This document shows, piece by piece, positions 8,291-16,784 of a stretch of 64,000 nt of DNA. Position 1 is the stretch's first letter. Every line of letters begins with the position of its first letter. The notes below the pieces were generated by a model. It was not told where the DNA came from. It saw only the letters and a program-made list of their open reading frames with translations, and searched no databases. Origin of the DNA: JBMFVE01 sp049966155 (GTDB lineage: Bacteria; Bacteroidota; Ignavibacteria; Kryptoniales; JAKASW01); contig JBMFVE010000003.1 in assembly GCA_049966155.1 (NCBI GenBank), forward strand, positions 192,837-256,836, in the 5' to 3' direction. A program made the position numbers and the translations under genes.

Positions 8291-10741
8291 GTGAACATAA
8301 ATAAACTTTTTCCGTGGCTGTCGATAAGGGCAAAATTAATCATTGCTTTTTCAGGGTTATCGATTGTTCCCATACTGGTAGTCGGCACATTTGCTATTCT
8401 CTCTACGGCAAACGACAAGATTTCAGCGGCAAAGGCTGAGCTTAACAATGACGTTCAGCTGGTAAGGGAGCGAGCTGCCGGATTTCTGGTAGATGTTGAA
8501 ACCGATTTGACTTTCCTGGCCAATTCCGGAGTCGTAAGAAGTGTAACGGGTACCTTGTCAAAAGGTTCGTTGGCCGCTGATAAACAGGCGGCGAGCTTAT
8601 TTCTTGATTTTGTGAGAACGAAGGGGATCTATGACCGAATAAGGATCCTCGATGCAGAGGATTTCGAAAAGCTCCGCGTTGAGTCTTCTTCAAAGGGGCA
8701 CAATCGTGGTTTTTACATATTGACGGATCGGAATGGCCTCAGTAGAAACAAGGAATATTATTATGAGTTTCTTACAGAACCGTTACATCAGGGTCAAATC
8801 ACCTTTTCGCCTGCAGAAATAGTCGGCAGAAATGGTCAAAGAATTGCCGTGATAAGTTTTGCTACTCCAGTTTTTCAAAAAGGAAAAAAATCCGGTATCT
8901 TAGTGGCCGACGTTTTTGCTTCTAAATTCTTCGATGCACTGGGGTCACAAATTCCAGACAGCAGTTTTAAATCTGTATATATTGTTAGTGGAGATGGCCA
9001 TTATCTCTACGATTCGAGGAAGAGAAAAAACTGGGACAGGCTTTTTGTTCTGACAAAAAGTGATTTGCAAGACGAATACCCTGCAGAGGTTTATAATAAA
9101 ATTTTGTCGGGAAACGCCGGCATAATTTCAGAGGGACTGAGTAATGTAGTTTCGTTTGCACCGATGTTCCCGCCAACCTACGTTAATAAAACGCCCACTG
9201 TTAAATCAAACTTCTCTATTTCATTGTTTGTAGTAGAGTCCATTCGGAAATCGCTTCTCTTGAGACCCGTCTATTCTGCAACGGAGGTTTTTGGCCTGTC
9301 AATTGCAGGATTCCTTTTTCTGTCAGTAACCTTGAGTTTACTGGCAACCAGGCAGTTTACCAGGCCAATTGCTGAAATGAGAAAAGGAGCAGAGATAATA
9401 TCTGCAGGCGATTATGCTCACAGACTCACCATTGAAACGCGAGATGAATTGGAAAAACTTGCGGAGCAGTTTAATTCAATGGCGGCGTCTCTTATGGCAC
9501 GAGACCTGGAACTGCGAAATCATCGGGAAATACTCGAGAAAATGGTGGCAGAGCGCACGAAGGAATTATCTGAAGAAAAATCAAAGCTCCAAGCTATCCT
9601 TGATAACGTGCCCAGTGCCATTCTTGTGCTTGGCCCTGATTTGAGAATACAAACGGTTAGTGCAGCACTTTCTCGCATTACAGGGTATCAACCTCAAGAT
9701 GTTATTGGCAGGAACTGTTCAGAGCTATTCTGTGGTTCTGGATTTTGCAGCGACTGCATAAGCAGGAGTGTCATCCAGTCCGGTAAATCGACAGCGCATC
9801 TTGATGAAATTACCGGGCCTGACGGTGCCGAGCGTTATCTTGAGCACTTCTCAATTCCGATGGAGGAAGGGGGTAAAGTAACGGCAATCCTTGAAATCAT
9901 TACCGATGTGACCGAGAGAAAGCGTATAGAGCAGCAGCTAATTAAAACCGAGAAGCTTGCTACAGTTGGCGAGTTGGCTGCTTTCATTGCACACGAGTTC
10001 AGAAATTCATTAACTTCGATTAAAATGATACTTCAATTGTTCAGTGAGTCGACCAACCTGGAAGCGGCCGACAAAGAATCTCTTGCAGTTGCGTTAAACT
10101 CTGCTTATAGAATGGAATCAACTGTCAATGAACTTTTAGGATTTGTGCGGCCAACAGTAATGGATTTCAACAGGGGATCCGTTAATGATGCAGTTAACGA
10201 AGCCATATCATTTGTCAGACTCCGGGCAGATCGTGCAAAGGTTCTCATTGAAAAGAATCTTGATAAGAATCTACCCGATTTGACAATTGATACTGTTCAT
10301 CTCAGGGAAGCTTTTGTAAACATTATTTTGAATGGAATTCAGGCTATTGAGGATTACTCTATTGCAGTTTCGGGAAAGATGGCAAAAGGTGATTTCATAG
10401 GAAAAATCCTCGTTTCAACCAGCAAAACTAAGCTTTCCAAGAACGTTCATGACTTTGTTTATGTGGATATTGGTGACTTTGGCAGGGCGCCCGGTACTGT
10501 CAGAGAAATATTATTGGAAAGAGGGACAGAGTGTATTGAAATCCGATTTGAAGATTCGGGTCCCGGCATTGAGAAATCTAACCTTACCAGAATATTTGAT
10601 CCGTTTTTTACCACGAAACCAAATGGCACTGGTCTTGGGTTACCGATGGCAAAGCGGGTTGTCAATGGGCACGGGGGAGTTATTGTTGTTGAAAGTAAGA
10701 TTGGTGTGGGTACAAGGTTTCGGATATTAATCCCGTTGTAA
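8291..10741 (+). CDS. membrane sensor histidine kinase (extracytoplasmic sensor, HAMP, PAS, HisKA, HATPase)
   Basis: 816 residues with a GTG start. A first membrane helix (about 15-38) is followed by a roughly 290-residue extracytoplasmic domain, probably dCache-like. A second helix (about 334-353) leads into HAMP (FTRPIAEMRKGAEII) and a coiled coil. The PAS domain (about 430-545) holds four closely spaced cysteines (476, 481, 486, 489). The HisKA domain has phospho-acceptor His568 in AHEFRNSL. The HATPase domain has the N box (NIILNGIQAI), a G1 box (DSGPGI) and an intact G2 box (GTGLGL), so the kinase looks active. The Cys cluster occurs in many NtrC-family sensors and may be redox- or metal-responsive. 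It probably phosphorylates the regulator just upstream and perhaps the lone receiver downstream. Confidence 0.94.
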   Translation: MNINKLFPWLSIRAKLIIAFSGLSIVPILVVGTFAILSTANDKISAAKAELNNDVQLVRERAAGFLVDVETDLTFLANSGVVRSVTGTLSKGSLAADKQAASLFLDFVRTKGIYDRIRILDAEDFEKLRVESSSKGHNRGFYILTDRNGLSRNKEYYYEFLTEPLHQGQITFSPAEIVGRNGQRIAVISFATPVFQKGKKSGILVADVFASKFFDALGSQIPDSSFKSVYIVSGDGHYLYDSRKRKNWDRLFVLTKSDLQDEYPAEVYNKILSGNAGIISEGLSNVVSFAPMFPPTYVNKTPTVKSNFSISLFVVESIRKSLLLRPVYSATEVFGLSIAGFLFLSVTLSLLATRQFTRPIAEMRKGAEIISAGDYAHRLTIETRDELEKLAEQFNSMAASLMARDLELRNHREILEKMVAERTKELSEEKSKLQAILDNVPSAILVLGPDLRIQTVSAALSRITGYQPQDVIGRNCSELFCGSGFCSDCISRSVIQSGKSTAHLDEITGPDGAERYLEHFSIPMEEGGKVTAILEIITDVTERKRIEQQLIKTEKLATVGELAAFIAHEFRNSLTSIKMILQLFSESTNLEAADKESLAVALNSAYRMESTVNELLGFVRPTVMDFNRGSVNDAVNEAISFVRLRADRAKVLIEKNLDKNLPDLTIDTVHLREAFVNIILNGIQAIEDYSIAVSGKMAKGDFIGKILVSTSKTKLSKNVHDFVYVDIGDFGRAPGTVREILLERGTECIEIRFEDSGPGIEKSNLTRIFDPFFTTKPNGTGLGLPMAKRVVNGHGGVIVVESKIGVGTRFRILIPL

Positions 10742-10890
10742 GGGATGAGGAAGAACGGGCAGAACTGCCATTTTTAATTTACGCGTAGCAACATATTCAT
10801 GTCGCTTTTCCTTTTTTTGTTTCGGAAAACCTTCAAAAAAAGAGATTTTTCTTCACCATTTTGCGGCACGGTCTTTGAGCATCATCAATT

Positions 10891-11298
10891 GTGACCGATA
10901 GTGAACTGTCAAATAGACCCTTAGTTTTGGTTCTCGATGACGACACAAATATCCTCTTAGCGTTTCAGGATTTTATGAAGAAAGAGGGATGTGAGATGGT
11001 TGCAGTTTCAAGTCCACAGGAAGCCCTTTTGTTATTAGAGAAACAGCACTTTGATCTTTTAATTTCCGACCTGAGGTTAAACTATGAGTCTGGGGTTACC
11101 TTCGTTATCCGTGCCAAAAAAATCAGACCCAACATTCCCCTTATTGTAATCACAGGTTACCCTGATACAATCAGTGAGGACGAGCTGAGGAATTACGGGG
11201 CTGATTACTTACTGATTAAACCGCTTGAGCTAAAAGACCTTCAGCATGCAGTTAGGAGCTGTTTACAGAGGAATCAAACTGAGGAATTTCGCAGCTAA
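10891..11298 (+). CDS. single-domain response regulator (CheY-like receiver)
   Basis: 135 residues consisting of one receiver domain. It has the acidic pair in VLDDD, phosphoacceptor Asp60 (LLISDLRL), the conserved Thr in VITGYPD and the Lys in LLIKPLEL. There is no output domain, so it may relay phosphate, act by protein-protein contact or compete for the kinase. The start codon is GTG. The gene lies 149 nt after the sensor kinase and 41 nt before the Cyc2-like gene. It is therefore the link between the regulatory cluster and the electron-transfer module, and may be transcribed with either. Confidence 0.9.
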   Translation: MTDSELSNRPLVLVLDDDTNILLAFQDFMKKEGCEMVAVSSPQEALLLLEKQHFDLLISDLRLNYESGVTFVIRAKKIRPNIPLIVITGYPDTISEDELRNYGADYLLIKPLELKDLQHAVRSCLQRNQTEEFRS

Positions 11299-11339
11299 AG
11301 AAATGCAGTGAATATCAAAAAACATATTGGAGGCTAAAT

Positions 11340-12707
11340 ATGAAGAAGTTAACCGATGCTATTACACCGTTAATAAAGAAAACGGAAATGGTTCTTTCAG
11401 TCGCTGTGTTAAGCGGCGTGATTTTATTCATTTCAAACTCTAACGTTTATTCAATTCCAAGCTATGCTCGCCAAACCGGTCTGGCTTGCAGTTCATGCCA
11501 CTACAACTTCCCGCAGCTAACTCCGTTTGGACGGTTGTTCAAACTGAATGGTTATACCATGGCGGGGGCGCCGACGTTGGTCTCAGCTCATGATGAGGAA
11601 AAGAATATGGAAATTTTAAGCAACTTTCCATTATCCGCAATGGTGATGACGTCTTATAGTAAGGTCAGCATGGCAACTCCAGGGACTGAGGCGAGTTCTA
11701 CTCAATTTCCACAGCAGTTGAGTTTGTTTTTAGCTGGCGAGCTGGCTCCAAAAATAGGATCCTATATACAGCTTACGTACGACCCAACTTCAGGGACAAT
11801 TGGGATGGATATGGCAGATTTCAGGTATGCCGACCATACACTTGTCGGGGGGAAGGACTTTCTGTATGGAATCACCCTGAATAACAATCCAACTATGCAA
11901 GATGTTTGGAATACAACTCCTGCCTGGGGATTTCCGTACATAGCATCTTCATCTGCACCATCGCCAAGCTGGACACCAATTCTTGATAATGCAATGGCGG
12001 GGAATGTGCTTGGGCTCGGCATATACGGTCTATATGATAATCTGGTCTATGCGGAAATAAGCGCTTACCATTCTGCAATTCAGGGAGTGCCATATCCAGC
12101 GGATTCAGCATGGGTCAATAACATAAAGGGTGTAGCACCGTACTGGAGGGTTGCACTTCAGCATGACTGGGGTAAGCAATATCTTGAAGTCGGGACTTTT
12201 GGTTTTGCATCTAACTTATTCCCTGCAGGAATTAGCGGCCCATATAATAAATACACCGATATTGGTTTCGATGCTCAGTATGAAAAATTGCTTGGCAGTG
12301 GAGAACTGATTGCACATGCAAGTTATATAACCGAAAAGCAAAACCTTGACGCAACGTTTGCTGCGGGCGGTTCCAGCTCTAACAACCTTACACTCAATAC
12401 CTTTAAGGTTGATGCAAACTATAATTTCCCATCCATGTTTGCTTTAGCTCTCGGTTATATGGCCACAACAGGAACCACAGATGCGGTATTTTACTCACCG
12501 GCCGCTGTTAGCGGAAGTGCAACGGGATCTCCAAATAGCAGTGCCATAACAGCTCAAGTTTCATTTATTCCATGGTTGAACACTCAAATTATTCTACAAT
12601 ATGTTGCTTACACAAAATTTAACGGCGCATCCACAAATTATGACGGTTCTGGCAGGAATGCGTCGGATAACAACACTCTTTACCTTGCAACGTGGTTTGC
12701 ATTTTGA
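11340..12707 (+). CDS. Cyc2-like fused monohaem cytochrome-outer-membrane porin
   Basis: 455 residues. An N-terminal signal/hydrophobic segment (about 16-37) is followed at once by one haem site, C50-x-x-C53-H54, within a signature (SYARQTGLAC, then FPQLTPFGRLFKLNGYT). That signature closely resembles the N-terminal cytochrome plug of Cyc2, the outer-membrane Fe(II) oxidase. The remaining roughly 380 residues have alternating polar/aromatic strands, Gly/Asn turns and a terminal Phe (YLATWFAF), as expected for a beta-barrel. The length suits the family. The gene has a clear GGAGG ribosome site before the ATG and opens a run of nine same-strand electron-transfer genes. Related cytochrome-porins of unproven substrate exist, so iron oxidation is a hypothesis. 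A role in outer-membrane electron transfer is better supported. Confidence 0.82.
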   Translation: MKKLTDAITPLIKKTEMVLSVAVLSGVILFISNSNVYSIPSYARQTGLACSSCHYNFPQLTPFGRLFKLNGYTMAGAPTLVSAHDEEKNMEILSNFPLSAMVMTSYSKVSMATPGTEASSTQFPQQLSLFLAGELAPKIGSYIQLTYDPTSGTIGMDMADFRYADHTLVGGKDFLYGITLNNNPTMQDVWNTTPAWGFPYIASSSAPSPSWTPILDNAMAGNVLGLGIYGLYDNLVYAEISAYHSAIQGVPYPADSAWVNNIKGVAPYWRVALQHDWGKQYLEVGTFGFASNLFPAGISGPYNKYTDIGFDAQYEKLLGSGELIAHASYITEKQNLDATFAAGGSSSNNLTLNTFKVDANYNFPSMFALALGYMATTGTTDAVFYSPAAVSGSATGSPNSSAITAQVSFIPWLNTQIILQYVAYTKFNGASTNYDGSGRNASDNNTLYLATWFAF

Positions 12708-12721
12708 AAATGGAGAAAAGT

Positions 12722-13189
12722 ATGAAAACGAGATTGCCTGTAACTATAGCTTTCCTTGCCATTATTCTCAGCTTTATGGGATTTGAAGTCATTAGCAGTC
12801 TACCCGCACCAAACCCGGCACCGTTTCTTTCTTATCAGCAAAAAAAAGAAAATGTAGACAACGGGATAGGACCAATAAAGGAATTAAAGCTCTCACCAAA
12901 GATCGACAAGAATCTGGTAGAGGAAGGAAGTTCAATTTTCTATTCAAAGTGTTATTTATGTCATGACGTCGATCAAACAAAGCTTGCACCGCCGCTCAGG
13001 GGTGTGGCGAAAAAGCTAACACCGGTGTTTATTATGAACTATCTTTTGAATACCGCTGAGATGCAGGAAAAAGACCCGATAATTAAAAATCTACTCAAAG
13101 AATATTCAAATGTACCAAAGATGCCTAATCAGCAGTTGACCAGACAGCAGGCTCGCGCAGTGCTTGAATTTCTTAGAACCATTGAATGA
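12722..13189 (+). CDS. membrane-anchored or secreted monohaem c-type cytochrome
   Basis: 155 residues from the ATG at 12722, chosen because a GGAG sits 6 nt upstream and gives a clean hydrophobic N-terminus (about residues 5-25). Longer in-frame starts at 12692 and 12710 also exist. One haem site is present, CYLCH at residues 77-81, preceded by the amphipathic helix typical of class I cytochrome c (VEEGSSIFYSK). A plausible distal Met lies in PKMPNQQL, and the closing helix ends VLEFLRTIE. It probably shuttles electrons in the periplasm between the outer-membrane cytochrome-porin encoded just before it and the membrane complex encoded after it. The exact partner is not shown by sequence. A long perfect hairpin follows its stop codon. 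Confidence 0.85.
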   Translation: MKTRLPVTIAFLAIILSFMGFEVISSLPAPNPAPFLSYQQKKENVDNGIGPIKELKLSPKIDKNLVEEGSSIFYSKCYLCHDVDQTKLAPPLRGVAKKLTPVFIMNYLLNTAEMQEKDPIIKNLLKEYSNVPKMPNQQLTRQQARAVLEFLRTIE

Positions 13190-13195
13190 AAAGCT

Positions 13196-13220
13196 GGGGT
13201 TCCGTTTAAAACGGAACCCC
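13196..13220 (+). promoter_or_regulatory. perfect intra-operon inverted repeat (RNA hairpin)
   Basis: GGGGTTCCGTTT (13196-13207) is complementary to AAACGGAACCCC (13209-13220), so nearly the whole 25-nt element folds into a stem with a tiny A/T-rich loop. It lies 6 nt after the monohaem cytochrome stop and 24 nt before the pentahaem start. No T-run follows, so it is not a standard intrinsic terminator. It could be an mRNA processing or stability element that sets the ratio of upstream to downstream products, or a leaky terminator. Confidence 0.6.
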
Positions 13221-13244
13221 AATACAATATTGAGCGGATTTGTT

Positions 13245-13754
13245 ATGAAAAAAATTCTTTTAGTCCTGACTACAGCAGCTGGATTTGTTACAGGTGTTTT
13301 CCTGGTAGGCAAAATCATAGATAACAGGGATCGAGTCGTTCAACCAATAGATTTCAGCCATGCTGTGCATGCCGGGAAATTCAAAATCCCCTGTATGGCA
13401 TGTCATCAGCATGTTCTTACAGGTGCCCGAGCGGGTATACCTAACATAGAAGTCTGCAGTGCATGTCATTTTACTCCGTTAAAAGGAACCCCAGAAGAGA
13501 AGCTTGTATATGACTACGTTACAGAACACAAGCAAATACCATGGTACTCAATTTACTACGTCCCGGACTATGCTTACTTTTCGCACCGAAGGCATGTTGG
13601 TATAGGAAAGATTGAATGTAAGGAGTGCCACGGCAATGTGGCAACGCTCACATCACCACCTTCCAAGCAGTTTCTTCAGATCAAGATGAATAACTGCTTG
13701 AATTGTCATACTGAAAACCATATCACTACAGATTGTTCACATTGCCACAGATGA
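13245..13754 (+). CDS. pentahaem c-type cytochrome (ActA-like)
   Basis: 169 residues from the ATG at 13245. The longer reading frame back to 13164 would run through the hairpin and lacks signal-peptide character. An N-terminal hydrophobic helix (residues 4-23) acts as signal or anchor. Five CXXCH sites are at 50-54, 71-75, 125-129, 151-155 and 164-168, and extra His residues (for example HAVHAGKF, FSHRRHVG) can supply bis-His ligation, as in the cytochrome c7/c3 type. A pentahaem, membrane-anchored subunit preceding a molybdopterin-type protein, a ferredoxin and an NrfD protein is the gene order of alternative complex III (ActA-ActB-ActC). It probably takes electrons from or gives them to the complex and hands them to the monohaem or tetrahaem cytochromes. 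Confidence 0.87.
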   Translation: MKKILLVLTTAAGFVTGVFLVGKIIDNRDRVVQPIDFSHAVHAGKFKIPCMACHQHVLTGARAGIPNIEVCSACHFTPLKGTPEEKLVYDYVTEHKQIPWYSIYYVPDYAYFSHRRHVGIGKIECKECHGNVATLTSPPSKQFLQIKMNNCLNCHTENHITTDCSHCHR

Positions 13755-13807
13755 AAATTATCACCAAAAATATTTCTCTGACATCGATTTGTTTTGGAGA
13801 TTAGAGA

Positions 13808-15967
13808 ATGCATATAAATAGGCGCGACTTTGTAAAATTGCTTGGCGGTTCATTAATCGGATTTGCGGCAGGTGGCGCTGGTGAAGCACTTTTTAAGCTT
13901 CCCAATGCCATACTTCCGATTTTGTATAATGGTCCGAAGACGGAAACGTGGAAACTTACTACCTGTGCAAAATGCCCGGGTGCCTGTGGTCTTCGAATCC
14001 GTTTAATCGATGGTTTACCTGTCCAGGCCTTCGGAAACCCTCTTTCACCGGTAAACAAAGGCGGTGTCTGTCCAATGGGCCTGACATCTGTCGAAAGTCT
14101 CTACCATCCGGATAGAATCATGTCCCCGATGAAAAAGGTCAACGGAAAATTTCAGGAAATATCCTACGCTGATGCTTATGGTGCCATTGCTTCAGAACTT
14201 CGTAAGGTTGTTGGGCATGGAGACAAGAACAGCATCGCATTCATAGCCCAGACAGAGTCTCTTTTTATGGCGAACTTAATTCAAAAGTTCATGGATAGCA
14301 TTGGCTCCGGAAAATTGGTTATAGATAATTTTGCTGCCAAATCTCGACTGCCCTATGAGGATCTGAAGATGGACTATCCTGATTTTATTGATTTTGACCA
14401 TATTGACTACCTGTTAAACTTTGGTTCGCAGATGACCGAGGTTTCTGAAAGTCCGCTATTCTTCTCCCGTGCGGTCAATAGCTTAAGAGAAAGAAAGGGT
14501 AAGCTGGTTACTATTGCTCCAAAACTCACTCCGAGCGCCTTTAAAGCAAGTCGATGGATACCCGCAATGCCTCGAGATTTTGCCGATGTTGCGCTGGCAA
14601 TTGCATTTGTTATAATCAGCGACGGAACATACGACAAGATGTTTGTACAGAATCACTTCAGGAATTTTGAAACATTTCGAAAGCTGGTTCTCGAGAACTA
14701 CACGCCTTTTGCTGTCCAAGCCAGAGTTGGTGTGGATGCAGAGCAGATTATTTCTACTGCAAGAGAGTTTGCAAATGCCGGGGCTCCAGCTGCATATTTT
14801 GATGAGACAATTTTACATTCTTCAAATGGGTTGAAAAATGCCCATGCAATCATTGCACTCAATGCGTTAAAAGGATTCGCGGGTTTTGGAAAAATAAATG
14901 AGGCTGGACTGAAGGATCCCGGAATCGAGATGAGTCAGGAAGGCAGAAATACCTGGAATAAGAACGATTTGATTGAAAGGTCGGATACGGGTGTTCTGTT
15001 GATTTACAGGAGCAACTTCATCTTTAACTCACCCAATGCAGAAGAATTTCGCAAAGCTCTTTCCAGGATTCCGCTTGTCGTAAGTTTCTCGCCTTTTATA
15101 GATGAGACAAGTGAGCTGGCAGATTTGATAATTCCGGATCACGATGATCTTGAGAAACTTGATATGCAATTCAGCACAGCAATTGGTAATCCTGTTGTCA
15201 GTGTGCAACAGCCAGTGGTGAAGCCATTTTATTCTACAGTGCATACAGGTGATGTCATCGTGTCTCTCATTGGTGATTTAAATCTGCAAGAAAACTGGAA
15301 GTACAGGAACTATAAGGATTATCTCCAGGCAATGATTAAACCCATTTATGATCGCGGAACTGGAATGCTGATGAGTCAAAAGAAACCAACTGGAATAGAA
15401 AGGAGTCTGCATAAGGCGGGCTGGCAATTGGTTCCATATTCAGACTTTGAAGATTTCTGGCAACAGCTCCTTCGTTATGGCGGCTGGTGGGATCCTTTTC
15501 CCAAGATTGTTGGGTATACCCCTCAAGTTGCGCTGGAAATCGATCAGCTGGAGGATAATAAAAAAAGAAGGCAGCAGACTCTTGATGGCCAACTTCGATT
15601 AAACATTTTCTTAAAGAATTTCGATTACAAAGGAAATTTGCTGAGAAATCCTGTCCTTACAGAGCAGTTTGGAATGGATCACGACGTGTATTATACCACA
15701 TGGGTTGAAGTTAATCCTGAAACTGCAAAAAGACTTTCGATACCTGACAGGAGTATGGTAAAAATTAAAACTGCTAAAGGTGATTTTGAAGCGATTGCTT
15801 TACACAGTCCTACTACAATGCCTCAGAATGTTGACGTACCATTTGGCCTGGGACACACTGCTGCGGGAAAGCAGCTGGGTACTAATCCCATTCATTATTC
15901 TGATAACGTATTTGATGACCAAACCGGGGAGCCTTCATATTCTGAGACTTTAGTAAAGATCTTTTAA
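13808..15967 (+). CDS. molybdopterin-oxidoreductase-like subunit of an ACIII/CISM-type complex (ActB1-like)
   Basis: 719 residues. A twin-arginine type leader (INRRDFVKLLGG) indicates export in folded form. Cysteines 53, 56, 60 and 88 form the CX2CX3C...C site for a 4Fe-4S cluster. The body follows the molybdopterin oxidoreductase fold, including NFGSQMTEV, the IAPKLTP segment, SFSPFIDETSELADLIIPDHD and a C-terminal dinucleotide-binding domain (WVEVNPETAKRL). At the expected Mo-ligand position (around IDNFAAKSRL) I see no Cys, Sec or Ser in register, so it may bind no active Mo. Alternative complex III ActB1 domains are also inactive, but they are fused to the ferredoxin and lack this cluster; here the ferredoxin is a separate gene 40 nt downstream. 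It is probably an electron-conducting or vestigial catalytic subunit of a quinone-linked complex. A polysulfide- or tetrathionate-type enzyme remains possible. Confidence 0.85.
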   Translation: MHINRRDFVKLLGGSLIGFAAGGAGEALFKLPNAILPILYNGPKTETWKLTTCAKCPGACGLRIRLIDGLPVQAFGNPLSPVNKGGVCPMGLTSVESLYHPDRIMSPMKKVNGKFQEISYADAYGAIASELRKVVGHGDKNSIAFIAQTESLFMANLIQKFMDSIGSGKLVIDNFAAKSRLPYEDLKMDYPDFIDFDHIDYLLNFGSQMTEVSESPLFFSRAVNSLRERKGKLVTIAPKLTPSAFKASRWIPAMPRDFADVALAIAFVIISDGTYDKMFVQNHFRNFETFRKLVLENYTPFAVQARVGVDAEQIISTAREFANAGAPAAYFDETILHSSNGLKNAHAIIALNALKGFAGFGKINEAGLKDPGIEMSQEGRNTWNKNDLIERSDTGVLLIYRSNFIFNSPNAEEFRKALSRIPLVVSFSPFIDETSELADLIIPDHDDLEKLDMQFSTAIGNPVVSVQQPVVKPFYSTVHTGDVIVSLIGDLNLQENWKYRNYKDYLQAMIKPIYDRGTGMLMSQKKPTGIERSLHKAGWQLVPYSDFEDFWQQLLRYGGWWDPFPKIVGYTPQVALEIDQLEDNKKRRQQTLDGQLRLNIFLKNFDYKGNLLRNPVLTEQFGMDHDVYYTTWVEVNPETAKRLSIPDRSMVKIKTAKGDFEAIALHSPTTMPQNVDVPFGLGHTAAGKQLGTNPIHYSDNVFDDQTGEPSYSETLVKIF

Positions 15968-16007
15968 ACAATTACTGTGAAATTTTACAAAACGCAGAGG
16001 GAATCTT

Positions 16008-16703
16008 ATGCCTAGATACGGAATGGTGATTGATCTCAATAAATGCACCTCATGTCAGGCATGCGTCACCGCCTGTAAACTTGAAAACAATGTTCAGATT
16101 GTTTCCATTGAAGATGCAATAAATGGGAGGGCGATGTTCTGGATGAAAATGCTGACAATGGAATATCAGGGTGATTATCCAGATGTCAAGCCGAAGGTCC
16201 TGCCGAGAAATTGCATGCAGTGCGATGAGCCGCCTTGCATTAAGGTCTGCCCTGTGAGGGCAACGTATAAGAGAGATGATGGAATTGTTGCCCAGATATA
16301 TCCCCAGTGTATTGGCTGCCGTTATTGTATGGCTAACTGTCCATACACTGTAAAAGTTTTCAATTGGCACAAAACAGAACAGCCACAGCAAATTGAGAAA
16401 AGTTACAACCCTGATGTTTCAGTACGGCCAAAAGGCGTTGTTGAAAAGTGTACATTTTGCGTGCACAGGTTACAAATTGCGCAGGAAAAGGCAAAAGCTG
16501 AGCATCGAAAACTTAAATCGGAAGATTATGTTCCTGCATGTGTTGAGGTTTGCCCTGTAGGTGCTATTTCTTTTGGAGACTTAGACGATCCACAGAGCGA
16601 TGTTTCAAGGGCATCACGTGACTATCGTGCTTTTGAGTTGCTTGAAGAACTCGGCACCATGCCGAAGGTTCGTTATCTCAATGCAATTGAGTCTGAAGAA
16701 TAA
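16008..16703 (+). CDS. four-cluster 4Fe-4S ferredoxin subunit (NrfC/PsrB/ActB2-like)
   Basis: 231 residues with no signal peptide; such subunits are usually exported as passengers of the Tat-leader partner. Sixteen cysteines fall in the four standard groups: CTSCQACVTAC (13-23), CMQCDEPPCIKVC, CIGCRYCMANC, and CTFC paired with CVEVC near the C-terminus. These bind four cubane clusters that wire the molybdopterin-like subunit to the quinone site of the NrfD/ActC subunit encoded next. This is the B subunit of the CISM family. It is encoded separately here, unlike canonical alternative complex III where it forms the C-terminal half of ActB. Confidence 0.93.
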   Translation: MPRYGMVIDLNKCTSCQACVTACKLENNVQIVSIEDAINGRAMFWMKMLTMEYQGDYPDVKPKVLPRNCMQCDEPPCIKVCPVRATYKRDDGIVAQIYPQCIGCRYCMANCPYTVKVFNWHKTEQPQQIEKSYNPDVSVRPKGVVEKCTFCVHRLQIAQEKAKAEHRKLKSEDYVPACVEVCPVGAISFGDLDDPQSDVSRASRDYRAFELLEELGTMPKVRYLNAIESEE

Positions 16704-16784
16704 AGCTCGATAATTGTCCGTGGGTCGATTGTATAGGCTTTATTGTGGCATTTTTTTATTTATAAAAATTGAGGGCCGGAAATT

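Noticed and set aside
10758..10780. GGCA-GAAC-TGCC followed by ATTTTT after the sensor kinase
   Set aside because: A 4-bp stem is too weak to call a terminator with confidence.
10861..10880. Near match to a sigma-54 promoter (GGCACG-N4-TTGAG) before the lone receiver gene
   Set aside because: The essential -12 C is replaced by A, and the transcript would start at the GTG codon itself. Not strong enough to annotate.
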